Source: Diadema setosum (Eukaryota > Echinodermata > Echinoidea > Diadematoida > Diadematidae). Taken from it: 64,000 nt of DNA. The stretch's first letter is position 1. Each line of letters starts with the position of its first letter. Position numbers and translations under genes: made by a program. Positions 47,001 to 58,114 of the stretch are shown here, piece by piece. A model generated the notes under the pieces. That model made no database searches, was not told the origin of the DNA, and saw nothing but the letters and a program-made list of their open reading frames with translations. Where the stretch lies: contig NC_092706.1 of the NCBI RefSeq assembly GCF_964275005.1, forward strand, positions 3,229,113 to 3,293,112. Reading direction: 5' to 3'.

Positions 47001-47437
47001 TGAAAATGAATGTGAAGGTACGCAGAAAGATATTTTGCAAGTCAGACTTTGGCGAACGCTGAAGACTTCTCGAACAATCTTGATTTGAGCGTAACTTAAC
47101 CTGTTATCTACGGGAACCGGGTACCCCTGTTTTGAAGCAATGGGAATTCGGAAGCAACGGGTTAACTTCAACGTACATTAAATGTAAATGGGTATCCACC
47201 TCCCATACACACTGTACTCCTTGCGAAAGAATGCATTATTTTCGTAGCTGATGACAGGAAAATATAGCTATTCACAAATCAACTGTAACACTGCTCGGTC
47301 TCTTCGTATCAATCTGTAGCGTCATCCTCATTTGTTTAACTTATTCAGATTGCTCAGTTGCGTATTATCATGACTCTCTAGTCCGCCGGTCAACACTGGT
47401 CAATGTCAATGTGCAATGTCATCGTGCAGTCTTCAGA

Positions 47438-48730
47438 TCAGCTAACTTTTCCAATCTTCCACAACCAATTCATCGTGTCTGGACTCATGTTTGTTATCAC
47501 GGTGAACAGCAGAGTCTTGTTGCTAGAAATTATGTCTTTCGATAGGCGGAATCTCGAGAAATTTTTCACGTCTTTCAGGTCCTGAATTCCGGCCTTTTTC
47601 AGACAGATTCCAATAAAAGCATCTTCCCATGGAAACAAGGGAGTCCTAATTGCCTCGTGGTACAACTTTTCTACCATGTCGGTGGACATTATATACGCAG
47701 GGCCATCCATGTAAGGGGGATATGTTGGATGGGGATAAAACTCTTCAGAAAGGTAAAATCGTCGCTTTTTGTTTCGCACCACACTTTGCGCTGCCCATAC
47801 TTTTCCGGCGACAAAATTTGAGGTTGGAGCTGTCACCAGGATTTTAATTAGTCTTTTTTGATTCATCATCGTGTCGTCGTCAATCTTCATAGCAAAATGG
47901 GCGTGTCGACAGTGCTTCGTGACCCACTTCAATCCCATAACTGTCTTCCGCGAGAGATTCATGTAGCTATCGACAAAATCCTCCTGCACGATGTCGGAAT
48001 GGCGGTGGAACTCGACGTCGATCTCTTTTTGCAAGGTGGTGTTTTCGATGGCGCCCAAGAGAAACACCGTTCGAACAGTCATGTCGTCGTTCAGATTCCA
48101 CGATCGGGAATCGCCGTACGTCGAGCGAATAACTTGGCGCCTGAGAAAGTTCCCGGGGGCTGTCAGAACAAGGAAGACAACCAAAACTTGCAATTTCTTG
48201 CCGTCTTCTTTCAAACAGGTTCTCCACGGATTGTGACGGTAGGTATAGTTGTGAGTGTCGACGGGTTCATCGAGATAGGTGGACTTCTTATCGACACGCA
48301 CAATATCGTCAGATTTGTCGATTTGTAATTCAAACATCGTGGCCATATTGTCGTTCTCAGTGCCCGTTTCTGGATTATGCTGGCTCACTTCAGATCCGAG
48401 TTCGTGATTGCAAGGATATGATAAGTTGTCACAGCGTCTGGAAGCGGTTGTCCTAGCTCCATCAACTGCCGTCTCATGCATTGTCGATCGGAAGCGAGAC
48501 TGTACGACGTGCTCGTCACCCTTGTGATTACCAAACTCCCTCGCCCGCCACGAAGCGACGATTTTTGGGGAGACCATATACCGGACATCACTATTCATTT
48601 CAATAATCGTCATGAATATGAACATGACCAGCGCCCCTGACAGGAAGATAAAGCCGTGTTTCACGGTGAGATGACGAGATGCGATCAGGATCATGATACC
48701 ATTAGTACGTACAACCCGAGACTCCACCAA
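47438..48730 (-). CDS. GT31 beta-1,3-galactosyltransferase-like protein, intronless (paralogue 2)
   Basis: 430 residues, close duplicate of the gene at 40317-41594; the specific acceptor is unknown. Signal anchor at about 24-43 (KHGFIFLSGALVMFIFMTII), a stem with the shared CDNLSYPC and STYLDEPVDTHNYTYRHNPW blocks, then the catalytic domain: RRQVIRSTYG at about 197-206, VFLLGAIENTTLQKEIDVEF, DDD at 284-286, YPPYMDGPAY at 337-346, and EDAFIG at 369-374. The catalytic halves of paralogues 1 and 2 are almost the same, while stems and extreme C-termini differ (FSRFRLSKDI against FLKFRLIIDD). The start could be Met1 or Met13. Similarity to paralogue 1 continues about 10 bases past the stop (CTGAAGACTG). 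Full length, no break. Confidence 0.93.
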   Translation of the reverse strand: MVESRVVRTNGIMILIASRHLTVKHGFIFLSGALVMFIFMTIIEMNSDVRYMVSPKIVASWRAREFGNHKGDEHVVQSRFRSTMHETAVDGARTTASRRCDNLSYPCNHELGSEVSQHNPETGTENDNMATMFELQIDKSDDIVRVDKKSTYLDEPVDTHNYTYRHNPWRTCLKEDGKKLQVLVVFLVLTAPGNFLRRQVIRSTYGDSRSWNLNDDMTVRTVFLLGAIENTTLQKEIDVEFHRHSDIVQEDFVDSYMNLSRKTVMGLKWVTKHCRHAHFAMKIDDDTMMNQKRLIKILVTAPTSNFVAGKVWAAQSVVRNKKRRFYLSEEFYPHPTYPPYMDGPAYIMSTDMVEKLYHEAIRTPLFPWEDAFIGICLKKAGIQDLKDVKNFSRFRLSKDIISSNKTLLFTVITNMSPDTMNWLWKIGKVS

Positions 48731-49813
48731 ATACGCGTGAGAAAGTTCACTTGAGGCGGGGTTTCACTGACTGCGTGCATGACCAGCCCACTCGGATGGG
48801 CTGCTCCGTTGCAGATTTTCGAAAGCCATCGCCCCTGGAAAACGTTACAAAGTCTTCCAGTTATGCGAATGTATAGCTCGAAAATAGACTCGACTCGGCA
48901 TTCCGCATCTTGCAAAAGCGATTCTCAACAAGTTTACTTTGGCCTCAGTAGTGATGTTATTTCCGAGTGTTTTTCCGCTCCTTTCTCTACAGACAATGAC
49001 AGAGAGTCAGAAAGTCAGAAAAAAAACAACAACAACTAATCCATCGTCTAGGTGTTAGATTTTTCTAGATGTTCCCCTCTAAGATAAGTTTACATCAGTC
49101 AGTTCAAGTTTCGTCGTGAGACGAGAAGAGTTCGCTATTCTCTCTAGGGTTTCTGGACAAAAGACTACATGCAGGGTAGCAAATAGAATGCATCCAAAAT
49201 GCCTGAAGGTAGCCCCCATCGCCTCTTAAGGGAGAGGGGAAGAGGGAGCATAGAATTGGACACTAAATCTGGTTCTCAGCCTTGAATATGACTACAATAC
49301 AGTACAATACATTAAAATACAATACAATGAATGTTTGAAACGCTCTTCCTACGTAGATCAGAGCGCTTACAAAGTTACAAGAATAAAGCAAAAGATTGTT
49401 TAACTGAAAATGGAATAGTGAAGGAAAAAAAAAAAACCAACGACAACATTATGATCAATCTTAAATCCATCATTTAAAGAGCGCCCGCACAGTAAGGAAA
49501 CACCCTATACATGTGTACACAATCAAATACTCATCATAGGCCTACCTATACATACACATGCACATAAACATTAATTGGTTGACATACATAATACCTATCC
49601 AGAGCTGAAGGTTGGACAATACGTTTTCAGAGCTTTATTGAAAGAATTTGTGGATGCAGACTTGCTTGATAATCAAGGGGAGATTATTCCACAGCTTTGA
49701 TGCAGCAACAGTGAAAGTTATTTTTGGTTATGTCACCAGTTTGATTTCGAGTAGACAGGATAAAGGAACTAATTTTATAACATTCCGTTTGTTGACAGCC
49801 ATACAGCGCGAAT

Positions 49814-49844
<31 letters not shown>

Positions 49845-51020
49845 CAGATAAAACAATGGGTTTGTGCCTATACACAATAATTCATCATATTCTTTCAATA
49901 AGTTAATTGATCGATCTCATTAACGGAGGCAATAATGGGGCGAATTAATTTCAATACAGCCATCAACCTGGATCTAGAGAAAAATGAAAAGGAAGAGTGG
50001 GCTTGAAAAAAGAAAAAGTTGTGCAACTAAAAAAAAAAAGAAGGAAAAATCTTTTCGAAAATGATCACGCACTCAAGGAATAAAATCAATGTTAGACTTT
50101 TTTGTCTGCAAGCAACCAATGTCATCGAACTACTCTTTAAATGGAGATGCACATTCACGCCTGCATGATTCTGGGTCTGACACTCTGCACCGTCACACCA
50201 CACCGTCTGGGTCTGGCACACTCTGTAACTGTCACGCTTTTTCACCAGGCATTCACTTGCTAACTCCCTTGGAGCTGTACTTGCATTTGAATAGCAGAAG
50301 ACACCGCATGTTATTCTTAAAAAACAACAACAAAACAACAACCAGCAAATAAGTTTGGATGTTAAGCTATATCATAGGGATGTTTGTTGTACAATTTACT
50401 TCATTTTATTTTTTATGTTTGCCTACTCCTGTTCTTTTGATTTAAAGATTGATAACATTTCGGGCCTGAGGAACTACTCTGGTTTGTATCGTAAATGTTT
50501 GCATGAATGGGGTTCACGAGTTAATTCGAGGGGATTGATATTAATGTGCGAAGCTGACGTAAAACAACAACAACAATACCCATACAAGTACCATATTGTC
50601 CTCATTCAAAGGGACTTAAACACTAATTAGTCGGCATTTGGGGAAAATCCTAAGATGTTATAAGGAGTTGTCTTTGCCTTTATAACATCTATTCAGGGCG
50701 GCATTACTGGGGTCTGATCCAAATCTAGTCAAGTTAGTGGTAAGACGGCTTTTCATGGCGAAGATCGGAGCTGCATTAATTTTGTCAGTCATGTGTGATT
50801 GTGACTGAGCTATAGGACTCCGTAGAATTCACGCAATGAACGTAAAAGCCAACATGCTCATGGCCGCTATACGCAGGTAGATATCCACTAAGGGATACAA
50901 AATGAGTGGCCGCTGGCCGCGTTAGGCAGGTGGCCGCCATAAGGGTCTACAATACAGCAATTTCGTGCGGGGGATTTTTCATTGGTCGCTATAAGCAGGT
51001 GGCCGCAGAGACAGGTTTGA

Positions 51021-51062
<42 letters not shown>

Positions 51063-51916
51063 TACAAAATTACAAGGGTCGACATTTACAGTGACCCAGT
51101 GGCCCAGAGTAACTGAAAACGATATCGGGCCACCAAAATTTGAGATTGAAATTAACTGCAGTGAACGGGCCACCAGAGGAAAAAAAAAAGAGTTACATTT
51201 TTAGTCCTGATAATTTATGTAGACCTACATAATGAAGAAGAAAAAAAAAATGATATACATGTATTTATAACTAAGTGGAATTTGTGATGAAGACTAATCA
51301 GGTTACTCGTAGTCGAGGGGTTTTTCATCTGCATGAGTAGAATCTTACGTCTGTGATGAAAAGTTGCTACCTATGGGAGACGGGGGGGGGGGGCAGTAAG
51401 TAATTTGACAAAAGTAGCGACAGCTCTCTTATAGAAAAGAATAGATTTACAATGTTTACTCGCTGCAATAGAAGCTTACCCAAGTGGATACAGCAATTGA
51501 ATACAGTCACTGAAAGTTCGAAGAGACTTTCAAGGCTTATTGCTCAACGCTGCATTGTCCACGCCCAATTACGTCATACCTCCTTGGTCATTATTATGCC
51601 GCTGATACAGTGTGTTGTGGTTCTAAAAGAGCAGCCCGTATGCGTTATCATGCAGTATACTTGTACAAATAGAAAGTTAACTTTCGCTCTTCACAGAAAA
51701 TGCGTTAAGACATCACATACAATCTCTCTCAGGTATTCCTGAACCGGTATACATAATTGTTGAACATGTTGTTTTCATCTCCACGCAAACACACAAACAA
51801 CTTATGAAACACACACCATCTAAATGGAAGGGGAGACATGTTATTATTAAGAGCGTCCTTTTGGGAGTACTGCACACTGTGCAGCCGACATTAAGTTACG
51901 ATGATTTCTGTTAAAA
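48731..51916. other. Intergenic sequence between GT31 paralogue 2 and the LINE
   Basis: It includes an ATAC/AATAC-rich tail-like segment (about 49296-49330) next to GCTCTTCCTACGTAGATCAG, reminiscent of an antisense LINE/SINE 3' end, a GA run (49817-49844), a TA run (51024-51060) and a G-run near 51383-51392. No gene is recognised. Confidence 0.4.
50850..51023. mobile_element. Pogo/Tigger-like MITE relic next to a TA microsatellite
   Basis: It contains CATGGCCGCTATACGCAGGT, a repeated GGTGGCCGC motif and the end GACAGGTTTGACTG followed by TA. The 3' end matches 1437-1614; the 5' end is not clear. The TA target has expanded into a TA microsatellite at 51024-51060. Confidence 0.55.
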
Positions 51917-53574
51917 AAACAAATTCCTACCATCTTAGTGAAAGAGTGTGCTACAGTTTTTTCACCTATAATAGCCATCATTGTTAATTTGAGTCTTCAG
52001 CAGGCATCAGTCCCAGTCTCATTGAAGTTGGCTTACATTTACCCTTTATTAAAGAAGCCATCTCTTGATCCTGAGGCTCTGCAGCATTACCGGCCTGTAT
52101 CGAACCTTCCATTTTTGTCCAAGATCCTTGAGCGTGTTTTCTTTTCACGATTATCAGACTATCTGCTGGAGAATAATCTCTTAGATAACCGTCAGTCAGC
52201 ATATCGGCCGCATCATAGTGTTGAGACCTTACTAGTTAACTTATCCAATGATATTTTGAGAGATATGGATGATGGAAAGATTACTGTTCTCTTACTGCTT
52301 GATTTATCATCAGCATTTGATACTGTTAATCATACGATTCTGGTGAATACTTTGAAGTCATTAGGCGTTTATGGTAAAGCTCTTGAGTGGTTCAAGTCAT
52401 ACTTATCTGAAAGGTTTCAGGTTGTTTGTATTAATAATGCAAAATCTGATCCTGCTCCATTAGACTGTGGTGTCCCACAAGGATCTGTCGGGGGCCCAAC
52501 GCTTTTCTTGATTTATCTGTCTGGTTTGAAAGAGATTTTGTCACTTTTTTAACTATCACTGTTATGCTGATGATATCCAGATATATACATCATTTCTACC
52601 TACCCAAACCAATGTCGTTGACATCATTCAGAAACTTGAGGCTTGCATCCATAATATCAAAAAGTGGATGAGCTCGCATTCATTGAAGTTAAATCAGGAA
52701 AAGTCAGAGTTGTTATTTATTGGTTCCAAGGTTCTACTTGACAAGGTTAGTCTTCCTTCTTTAACGGTTGACAATGATGTGGTTATTGCTCCATCTAAAT
52801 CATGTAGAAATCTTGGAGTATTATTTGATTCTACAATGTCCATGTCTGTTCAGATCTCTGCTGTCTGTAAATCCGTGAGATATCAGTTACGCAATTTGGG
52901 CATTATTCGCAAGTATTTAACTCGTTCAGCCACAAAAAAAATAGTTCATGCTCTTATATCATCCCGACTTGACTTTGGTAATGCACTCCTATTTCAGCTA
53001 CCACAATCTCAACTTTCACGGTTATAAAAATTGCAAAATTCAGCAGCCCGCATTGTTACCCTTACCAGGAGAAATACTCACATTACCCCTGTTTTGTCCT
53101 CATTGCACTGGTTACCTGTTGAATCTCGTATTGTATTTAAACTATTACTATTTGTTTTTCATTGCATACACGGATCTGCCCCAGAGTACAATGTTAATTT
53201 ACTGACATTTTATAATCCTTTTAAGGTCATCCGATTGTAGATTGCTTGTTGTTCCTAAAACGAAGAAATCATGGGGGGATCGGTCATTTGCACATGCTGG
53301 ACCTTACCTGTGGAATCAGTTGCCTCAAGCTATCCGTCACATTTCGAATGTTGACTCCTTTAAAGTTGCCCTCAAGACTCATTTGTTCATGACCATTTTC
53401 CAGTAGAATTGTATATTATGATGTACATTTTTTCATTATCATTATTGTTTCATTCATTTTCATGTGCATGTTTGTGTAAGGATTTTTGTATTTCATAACT
53501 TACTTCTTCTACTGCGCCTTGAGCACGTTAACTATGTGGAACTGGCGCATTATAAGTACCCTGTATTATTATTA
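51917..53574 (+). pseudogene. 5'-truncated non-LTR retrotransposon (CR1/L2/Jockey-type LINE), reverse transcriptase remnant
   Basis: The frame at 51938-52552 carries the RT fingers and palm: YRPVSNLPFLSKILERV, DNRQSAYRPHHSVETLL, LLDLSSAFDTVNH and CGVPQGSVGGPTLF. The YADD catalytic box is at 52563-52574 in another frame, so there is a frameshift near 52552. The thumb region follows (LKLNQEKSELLFIGSK), then a stop at about 53025, QNSAARIVT and LHWLPVESRIVFKLL, another shift near 53222, then GPYLWNQLPQAIR and FKVALKTHLF before the final stop at about 53404. The 3'UTR ends CGCCTTGAGCA...GGCGCATTATAAGTACC and a short ATT tail, as in CR1/L2-like elements. The endonuclease part is missing. Dead on arrival, with moderate later decay. 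Confidence 0.9.
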
Positions 53575-54870
53575 AATCAAAACAAAACACACACATACAC
53601 TCACTCACACACACACACACGCACCTACCAAACAACACACAAACACGGCATACCGACATGAAGAGTCTACAAGCAAAACAAAACAAAAGAATAACAGACA
53701 GTACCTTTCCAATAAATCAAGCAGGGATATATTTCAGAAATTTATTTTTTATTTCAACATTTTACACAAATCCTGTATGATTTTAACCAGTCTAGGTGTT
53801 TTTTTCCTTCCTTGTTAAAACTCTTGAAATGATCTTTATGACAAGAACTAATATTATGATCAAGTTATCAATTTGAGAGAAAATTTGAAGTAATGTCCCT
53901 AAGTTGGGCTTAACAACAGTAAAATTAGCTATTATCGGATACGAGCTGGTCATTTTTGTTGAATTTTATGTTTTCACTTGTTTGGGGGTAAGAAAATATG
54001 GTGCATACTAGCAACCTATAGTCTACTGATAGATTTTTTTTTTCTCGTTCTTTTTATTTGATACTACGAAAAGCAACAATATGTCATCGCGCGGTTTGAA
54101 AGTATCAATGACCTGTTTGTCAATGTTACAGTGAGAAAAATAAACACAGGTAAAATATAAGAGTAAAAATAAGCACTCAACCTGTCTTTATAATTCGATG
54201 AAAGAACGGTAAAGGGGTATATTGATAGCTGTCAAAAGCACCTGTGCACCCGAGATGGGTACACGTCACCAATTCGACACCCACGAGTCATACAGCCCAT
54301 GAGCTCGACACTAAAGGCGAAAAATTAAGGCCCACTAGACTGACACAAAGTCATTACACCCCGTCATGTAATGTCGAGTTCGTGGTTTTTGTTTTTGTTT
54401 TTTTTTCCTTCATTTTTTTTTTTTTTGTTTTTGCCAAGGGTCGAACTTGTGGGCCTTGTTCGCCCACTGGCAGACTCATTGGACTTATATCAGCTGTATA
54501 TGCCTTGTGTCGAGCTCATGGACTATATGACACGTAGGCTGTATATTTCACGGACCTTTATTTTAATGTCAAACTCGTGGGCCGTATGACTCGTGGGAGT
54601 CGGTCTCGTGGGATGACCCCCTCCCCGATGACATCATCTCCTAAACCGTTTCCAATTGTTTGTGCACCATCCTTAAATGATCTTTGCCATTTTTATGAAA
54701 TTCGTTTGAGAAGACGATATCAGAAAAATGACGCCCATTTAAACAAATAACGACAAAAACACATTTGATATCTACTCTCGTTGATCCAAAGCATGTGTTT
54801 CAAGGTTAATGTGATACAATGTCGTAACAATCTCAGTCTCATTTGTTTGCTTTTTTTATTTCGTTTTCAT
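53575..54870. other. No gene recognised
   Basis: It begins with a CA-rich run (about 53581-53640). A T-run lies near 54413-54426. The segment at about 54240-54600 repeats a 'CTCGTGGG/ACTCGTGGGCC' motif several times (CGAACTTGTGGGCC, GAGCTCATGGACTATATGAC, AACTCGTGGGCCGTATGAC), a loose degenerate repeat. No exon is seen. Confidence 0.4.
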
Positions 54871-56100
54871 TCAACTCATTATTTTCGACACATTTCCGCG
54901 GCCAGTCGCACCTTGAAAAAGACCCCTTTTCCAAACAAAAAGCATAGCTTTTGGTTTCAAGTTTGTGACTGCCACGTGCTTTTTAATCTTTGGCACTGGG
55001 TCAACACCCCGTGGCAAGCGCGGGAGCAAGAAGCGGCCCAACGATTTCAGATGAATTTTTGCTCTTTGCAAGCAAAATCCTACGAACACATCCTCCCATG
55101 GGAACAGAGGTAAAGTGATTGCTACTCTATACACCTTTTCCGCCACGTCTGTGGTCATTAAATATGCTGGTCCATCCAAGTAATTTGGGTACCTTTCCTT
55201 GGGATAGAACGCCTCAGAAATGTAAAATTTTCGCCTGATGTTGCGGACGACCTTTGGCGACACCCGAATTTTGCCGCCGGCGAAATTGGAGTACGGTGAC
55301 AATCTTTCGAGGGTCTCGAGCAATCTCCTTTGATTGATCTCCGTGTCATCGTCGATCTTCATGACGAAGTGGGCTTGTCGACAGTGGTTCGTCACCCACT
55401 TCAACCCCATGACCGTCTTACGCGTCAGGTTCATGTAGCTGTCGACGAAGTCCTCCTGCACGATATCATGGTGGCGATCGGACTCGACGTCGATCTCCTT
55501 TTGCAGGCTGGCATTCGCCACAGAGCCAACAAGAAACACGGCTCTCGTGCCCAGGTTACCAGCTGTTTCCCATTCGCTGGTATTGCCGTAAGTCCCGCGT
55601 ATGATCTGTCGCCGCTCGAAATTTTGAGGAGCCGAAAGTACGACGAAGACTATGGTGATGTTTGGCTCTCTTTCACTTTCAAAACAAATGCTTTCTGGAT
55701 TGTGCATTACTTCATATTTATGAGGGTCGACTACTTCTTGATGATAATCGCCTTTTGGTGGTTTCATCATTTCTTGACCAGCCGCCCCTGAGTTGTGGCT
55801 TGGATTGATCTGCGGCGAACTAGGTTGTTTACCTCCGATAGCATGTGGGACAGGTCGCCTGATGGCGCTTCCTTCTCTGACAAGGGATCCTGGGTCGATT
55901 AATAAGCTGGAGTTTTGAAAACAGCAAGTCTCTAGCTCTCTCACGGTGGGTCTCAGAGGTGATGTATAGCATGTTAGGTGATCGCAGTATCGATCGATAA
56001 TCCAGTTGTTCATCGTGCGAGCGTAGAGAACAATGAGGAGTAGAGTGGCCAAGAGGAGGGTGCACAGGCCAGAGTACTTAACTGATGGCACCTGTGTCAT
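54871..56100 (-). CDS. GT31 beta-1,3-galactosyltransferase-like protein, intronless (paralogue 3)
   Basis: 409 residues, a more diverged member of the cluster. Signal anchor at about 10-27 (SGLCTLLLATLLLIVLYA), a Pro/Ser-rich stem to about 145 that does not align with the other two, then the catalytic domain: FERRQIIRGTYGNTSEW at about 161-177, VFLVGSVANASLQKEIDVES, the near-invariant core QEDFVDSYMNLTRKTVMGLK, KIDDDT with DDD at 250-252, YPNYLDGPAYLMTTD at 304-318, and EDVFVG at 336-341. ED-VFVG is the more canonical family form, compared with EDAFIG in paralogues 1 and 2. The C-terminus has a basic extension (KRGLFQGATGRGNVSK). Acceptor and donor cannot be told from sequence. Full length, no break. 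Confidence 0.93.
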   Translation of the reverse strand: MTQVPSVKYSGLCTLLLATLLLIVLYARTMNNWIIDRYCDHLTCYTSPLRPTVRELETCCFQNSSLLIDPGSLVREGSAIRRPVPHAIGGKQPSSPQINPSHNSGAAGQEMMKPPKGDYHQEVVDPHKYEVMHNPESICFESEREPNITIVFVVLSAPQNFERRQIIRGTYGNTSEWETAGNLGTRAVFLVGSVANASLQKEIDVESDRHHDIVQEDFVDSYMNLTRKTVMGLKWVTNHCRQAHFVMKIDDDTEINQRRLLETLERLSPYSNFAGGKIRVSPKVVRNIRRKFYISEAFYPKERYPNYLDGPAYLMTTDVAEKVYRVAITLPLFPWEDVFVGFCLQRAKIHLKSLGRFLLPRLPRGVDPVPKIKKHVAVTNLKPKAMLFVWKRGLFQGATGRGNVSKIMS

Positions 56101-57160
56101 GGTGCGTGTTCACATGGTGTCCATGGAGGGCATATAGGGGCACCTGTTAGATGCAATAACTTCTTCAATTAACATTTCAGATCGCGAGATGAATCCCTGT
56201 ATAACATTTGCTGTTATTGTTCTTGCTCCTTGTTCATGTAGCGATGTCCAGAACGGTAGATTGAACGAATTGTTCAGTGACAGACCAAGGCATATCCGCT
56301 GGGCAAGTTCGAAGGATCCATTGGGTAATCTGTGACGACTGAACGTGTTGCAGGCAGTTCTTGTCAATGTATCCTCCCTCGTGCTTTCCGATGCACTGTA
56401 GCAGTGATATTGTGTGATGGTTCTTTCTCCAAGAGTAAAGAGAAGAAGGTGAAATGGCTTTAAAGTTTTTGAAATCAAACGCAGCAGGTTTGAAAGCCTC
56501 GACCCTTTCCTTGATGAAATATACCGGGCTCCGCACCCGACCCTTCCTCCTCCCGTTATTGATTGCTCAGAGATGCATAAAAAAGAGAAAGGAAATAGAC
56601 TTAATAGGCAACGTTAGCGACTCTGCCCTCACCCACAAAATACACACACCATTTTCTCAGTTGAACGCAGTCACATTCACCGATCATATAATCACTTATA
56701 AGCAATATTCCTGACTAAACTCTGGTTTTGCTTCACGTCTGGAGCCGTTCTTTGATTTGATCAGTAATACTTGATTTCAACAAAACATATTCATAACAAC
56801 GGAATTGAATTTTGACATGTTCAATACACAAACCTGCACTTTTCATTTCGAATCTCACTTATGTGGTTTGTACAGCACGAACAAACTGCCCCACAGAAAA
56901 CAAGAACAGATTAAAGTTCTTAGGATGCCAAATCGAGCCAAAAGCCATTATTATATACATTATAATAATTATGATAACACAGAGTGTTGATATGAAATAC
57001 AGTATATCATGCAAATCACCATCTGAATATATTCCTTGATGGGAATGTGATATGAAAACGTTGATAGACTGCCATATTGACAATCCCAAAGGCCTACGTT
57101 GAAACCAAATAAAGTGATAATATACACAAAACAGTGGCAATTCGGGTGACGTTATTCAGA
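56101..57160. other. Upstream flank of GT31 paralogue 3
   Basis: Probably contains promoter and 5'UTR of paralogue 3. Overlapping minus-strand open frames at 56110-56536 (122 and 100 codons) match no family I know. No TATA box is placed with confidence. Confidence 0.35.
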
Positions 57161-57300
57161 AGGTTCGTGACTCCGAAGGTTCGCTAATCCGAAAATGACA
57201 TAAGTTTCGTCAATTCAAAGGCTCGTTAATCCAAAGATGATAATGTTTGTTATTCCGAAGATTATCCTATCCGAAATGAATAAGGTTCGTTAGTCGGAAA
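57160..57300. repeat. Cluster of GTTCGTTATTCCGAA-type motifs (first cluster)
   Basis: Degenerate units such as GTTCGCTAATCCGAA, GCTCGTTAATCCAAAG, GTTTGTTATTCCGAAG and GTTCGTTAGTCGGAAA recur every 20-30 bp. A second, denser cluster lies at 59480-59700. Confidence 0.65.
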
Positions 57301-57360
57301 ATGGAAAGAAGGTGCGTACTGATCTGAATTAACAACCTTATTTCTCTTTCGTAGATGACT

Positions 57361-57361
57361 A

Positions 57362-57396
<35 letters not shown>
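57361..57396. repeat. Poly(A) run
   Basis: About 34 consecutive A residues. It could mark the 3' end of a retroposed sequence on the plus strand, but no upstream element is recognised. Confidence 0.7.
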
Positions 57397-57594
57397 GTAC
57401 ATAAAATAAGCAAAATAAAATCAGGTGGTTCCATCAACCTTGCCATTGTGCGCAACACTGATAGCATCCATTAGACGAATGCTTAAATGTTATACCTCCG
57501 TTCCACAGAGATTTTTTCTCATCGGTCATTCGTCGGAAGCAAAGTTTTTGCTTTGTTTTGTGTGTGTGTGTGTGTGTTTTTTTTTTTATGCTTT

Positions 57595-58090
57595 ATGGCC
57601 GGAGTGTATCGGATCGCAGTCTGATGCATCCGATTTGTGTTGGTCAACGAGATCAGGTCAGTGTCAGACCCGTCGGGCGTGATCCAATGAGGCGAGATCG
57701 TCGGACACTGTCGGATGATGGAAAAAAAAAACTCGATCAGAGCTTAGTTCGCCAGCCATCGGACGTCATTTCCAGTCGCAAGTCCAGTCAGTGTCGAATA
57801 AGTGTCGCGTCGCTCCGATAAGTGTCAAGTCAATCTGATGTGTGTTAGACTGGTGTTGTGCGACTGTCGGGTGTGTCCAGCCGACGTCCTATGACAGTCT
57901 GTTGAGTATACCCAGGGAGGTGAGATCACCTCCCTGGTATACCCGACGATTAAAAGTCATCGGACGGGTTTAATGAGCCCTGGTTCTAGGGATCTTCTGT
58001 CGTTGGTATCATCCTCGGTGAGCATTGGGGCGAGTCTCTGGAGGTTGTCAGATCAGATTTCATCGGAACTCATCGGAGAGCGCCAAAATT
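57595..58090. repeat. CpG-rich segment with repeated CGGA/GTCGGA motifs and a strong hairpin
   Basis: Motifs such as GTCGGACACTGTCGGATGA, ATCGGACGTC and AAGTGTCGCGTCG recur. At 57907-57943 an 18-base stem (GTATACCCAGGGAGGTGA against TCACCTCCCTGGTATAC) forms a near-perfect hairpin with a 2-base loop. No ORF of note. Confidence 0.5.
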
Positions 58091-58114
58091 TTTACATTTG
58101 GGGGATCAGATGAA

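Larger units (their letters stand above)
41595..47437. other. Intergenic sequence between GT31 paralogues 1 and 2
   Basis: It holds a CAA microsatellite (about 43151-43215), a short inverted repeat at about 43980-44065, a G-run near 44667-44677, and C/A runs near 45820-45838. A minus-strand TATATAAG at about 42366-42373 is a weak promoter candidate for paralogue 1. The longest open frame (43455-43946) shows no family signature. Confidence 0.4.

Noticed and set aside
56110-56536. Minus-strand ORFs just upstream of GT31 paralogue 3
   Set aside because: Two overlapping frames with no family match; the position fits promoter or 5'UTR better.
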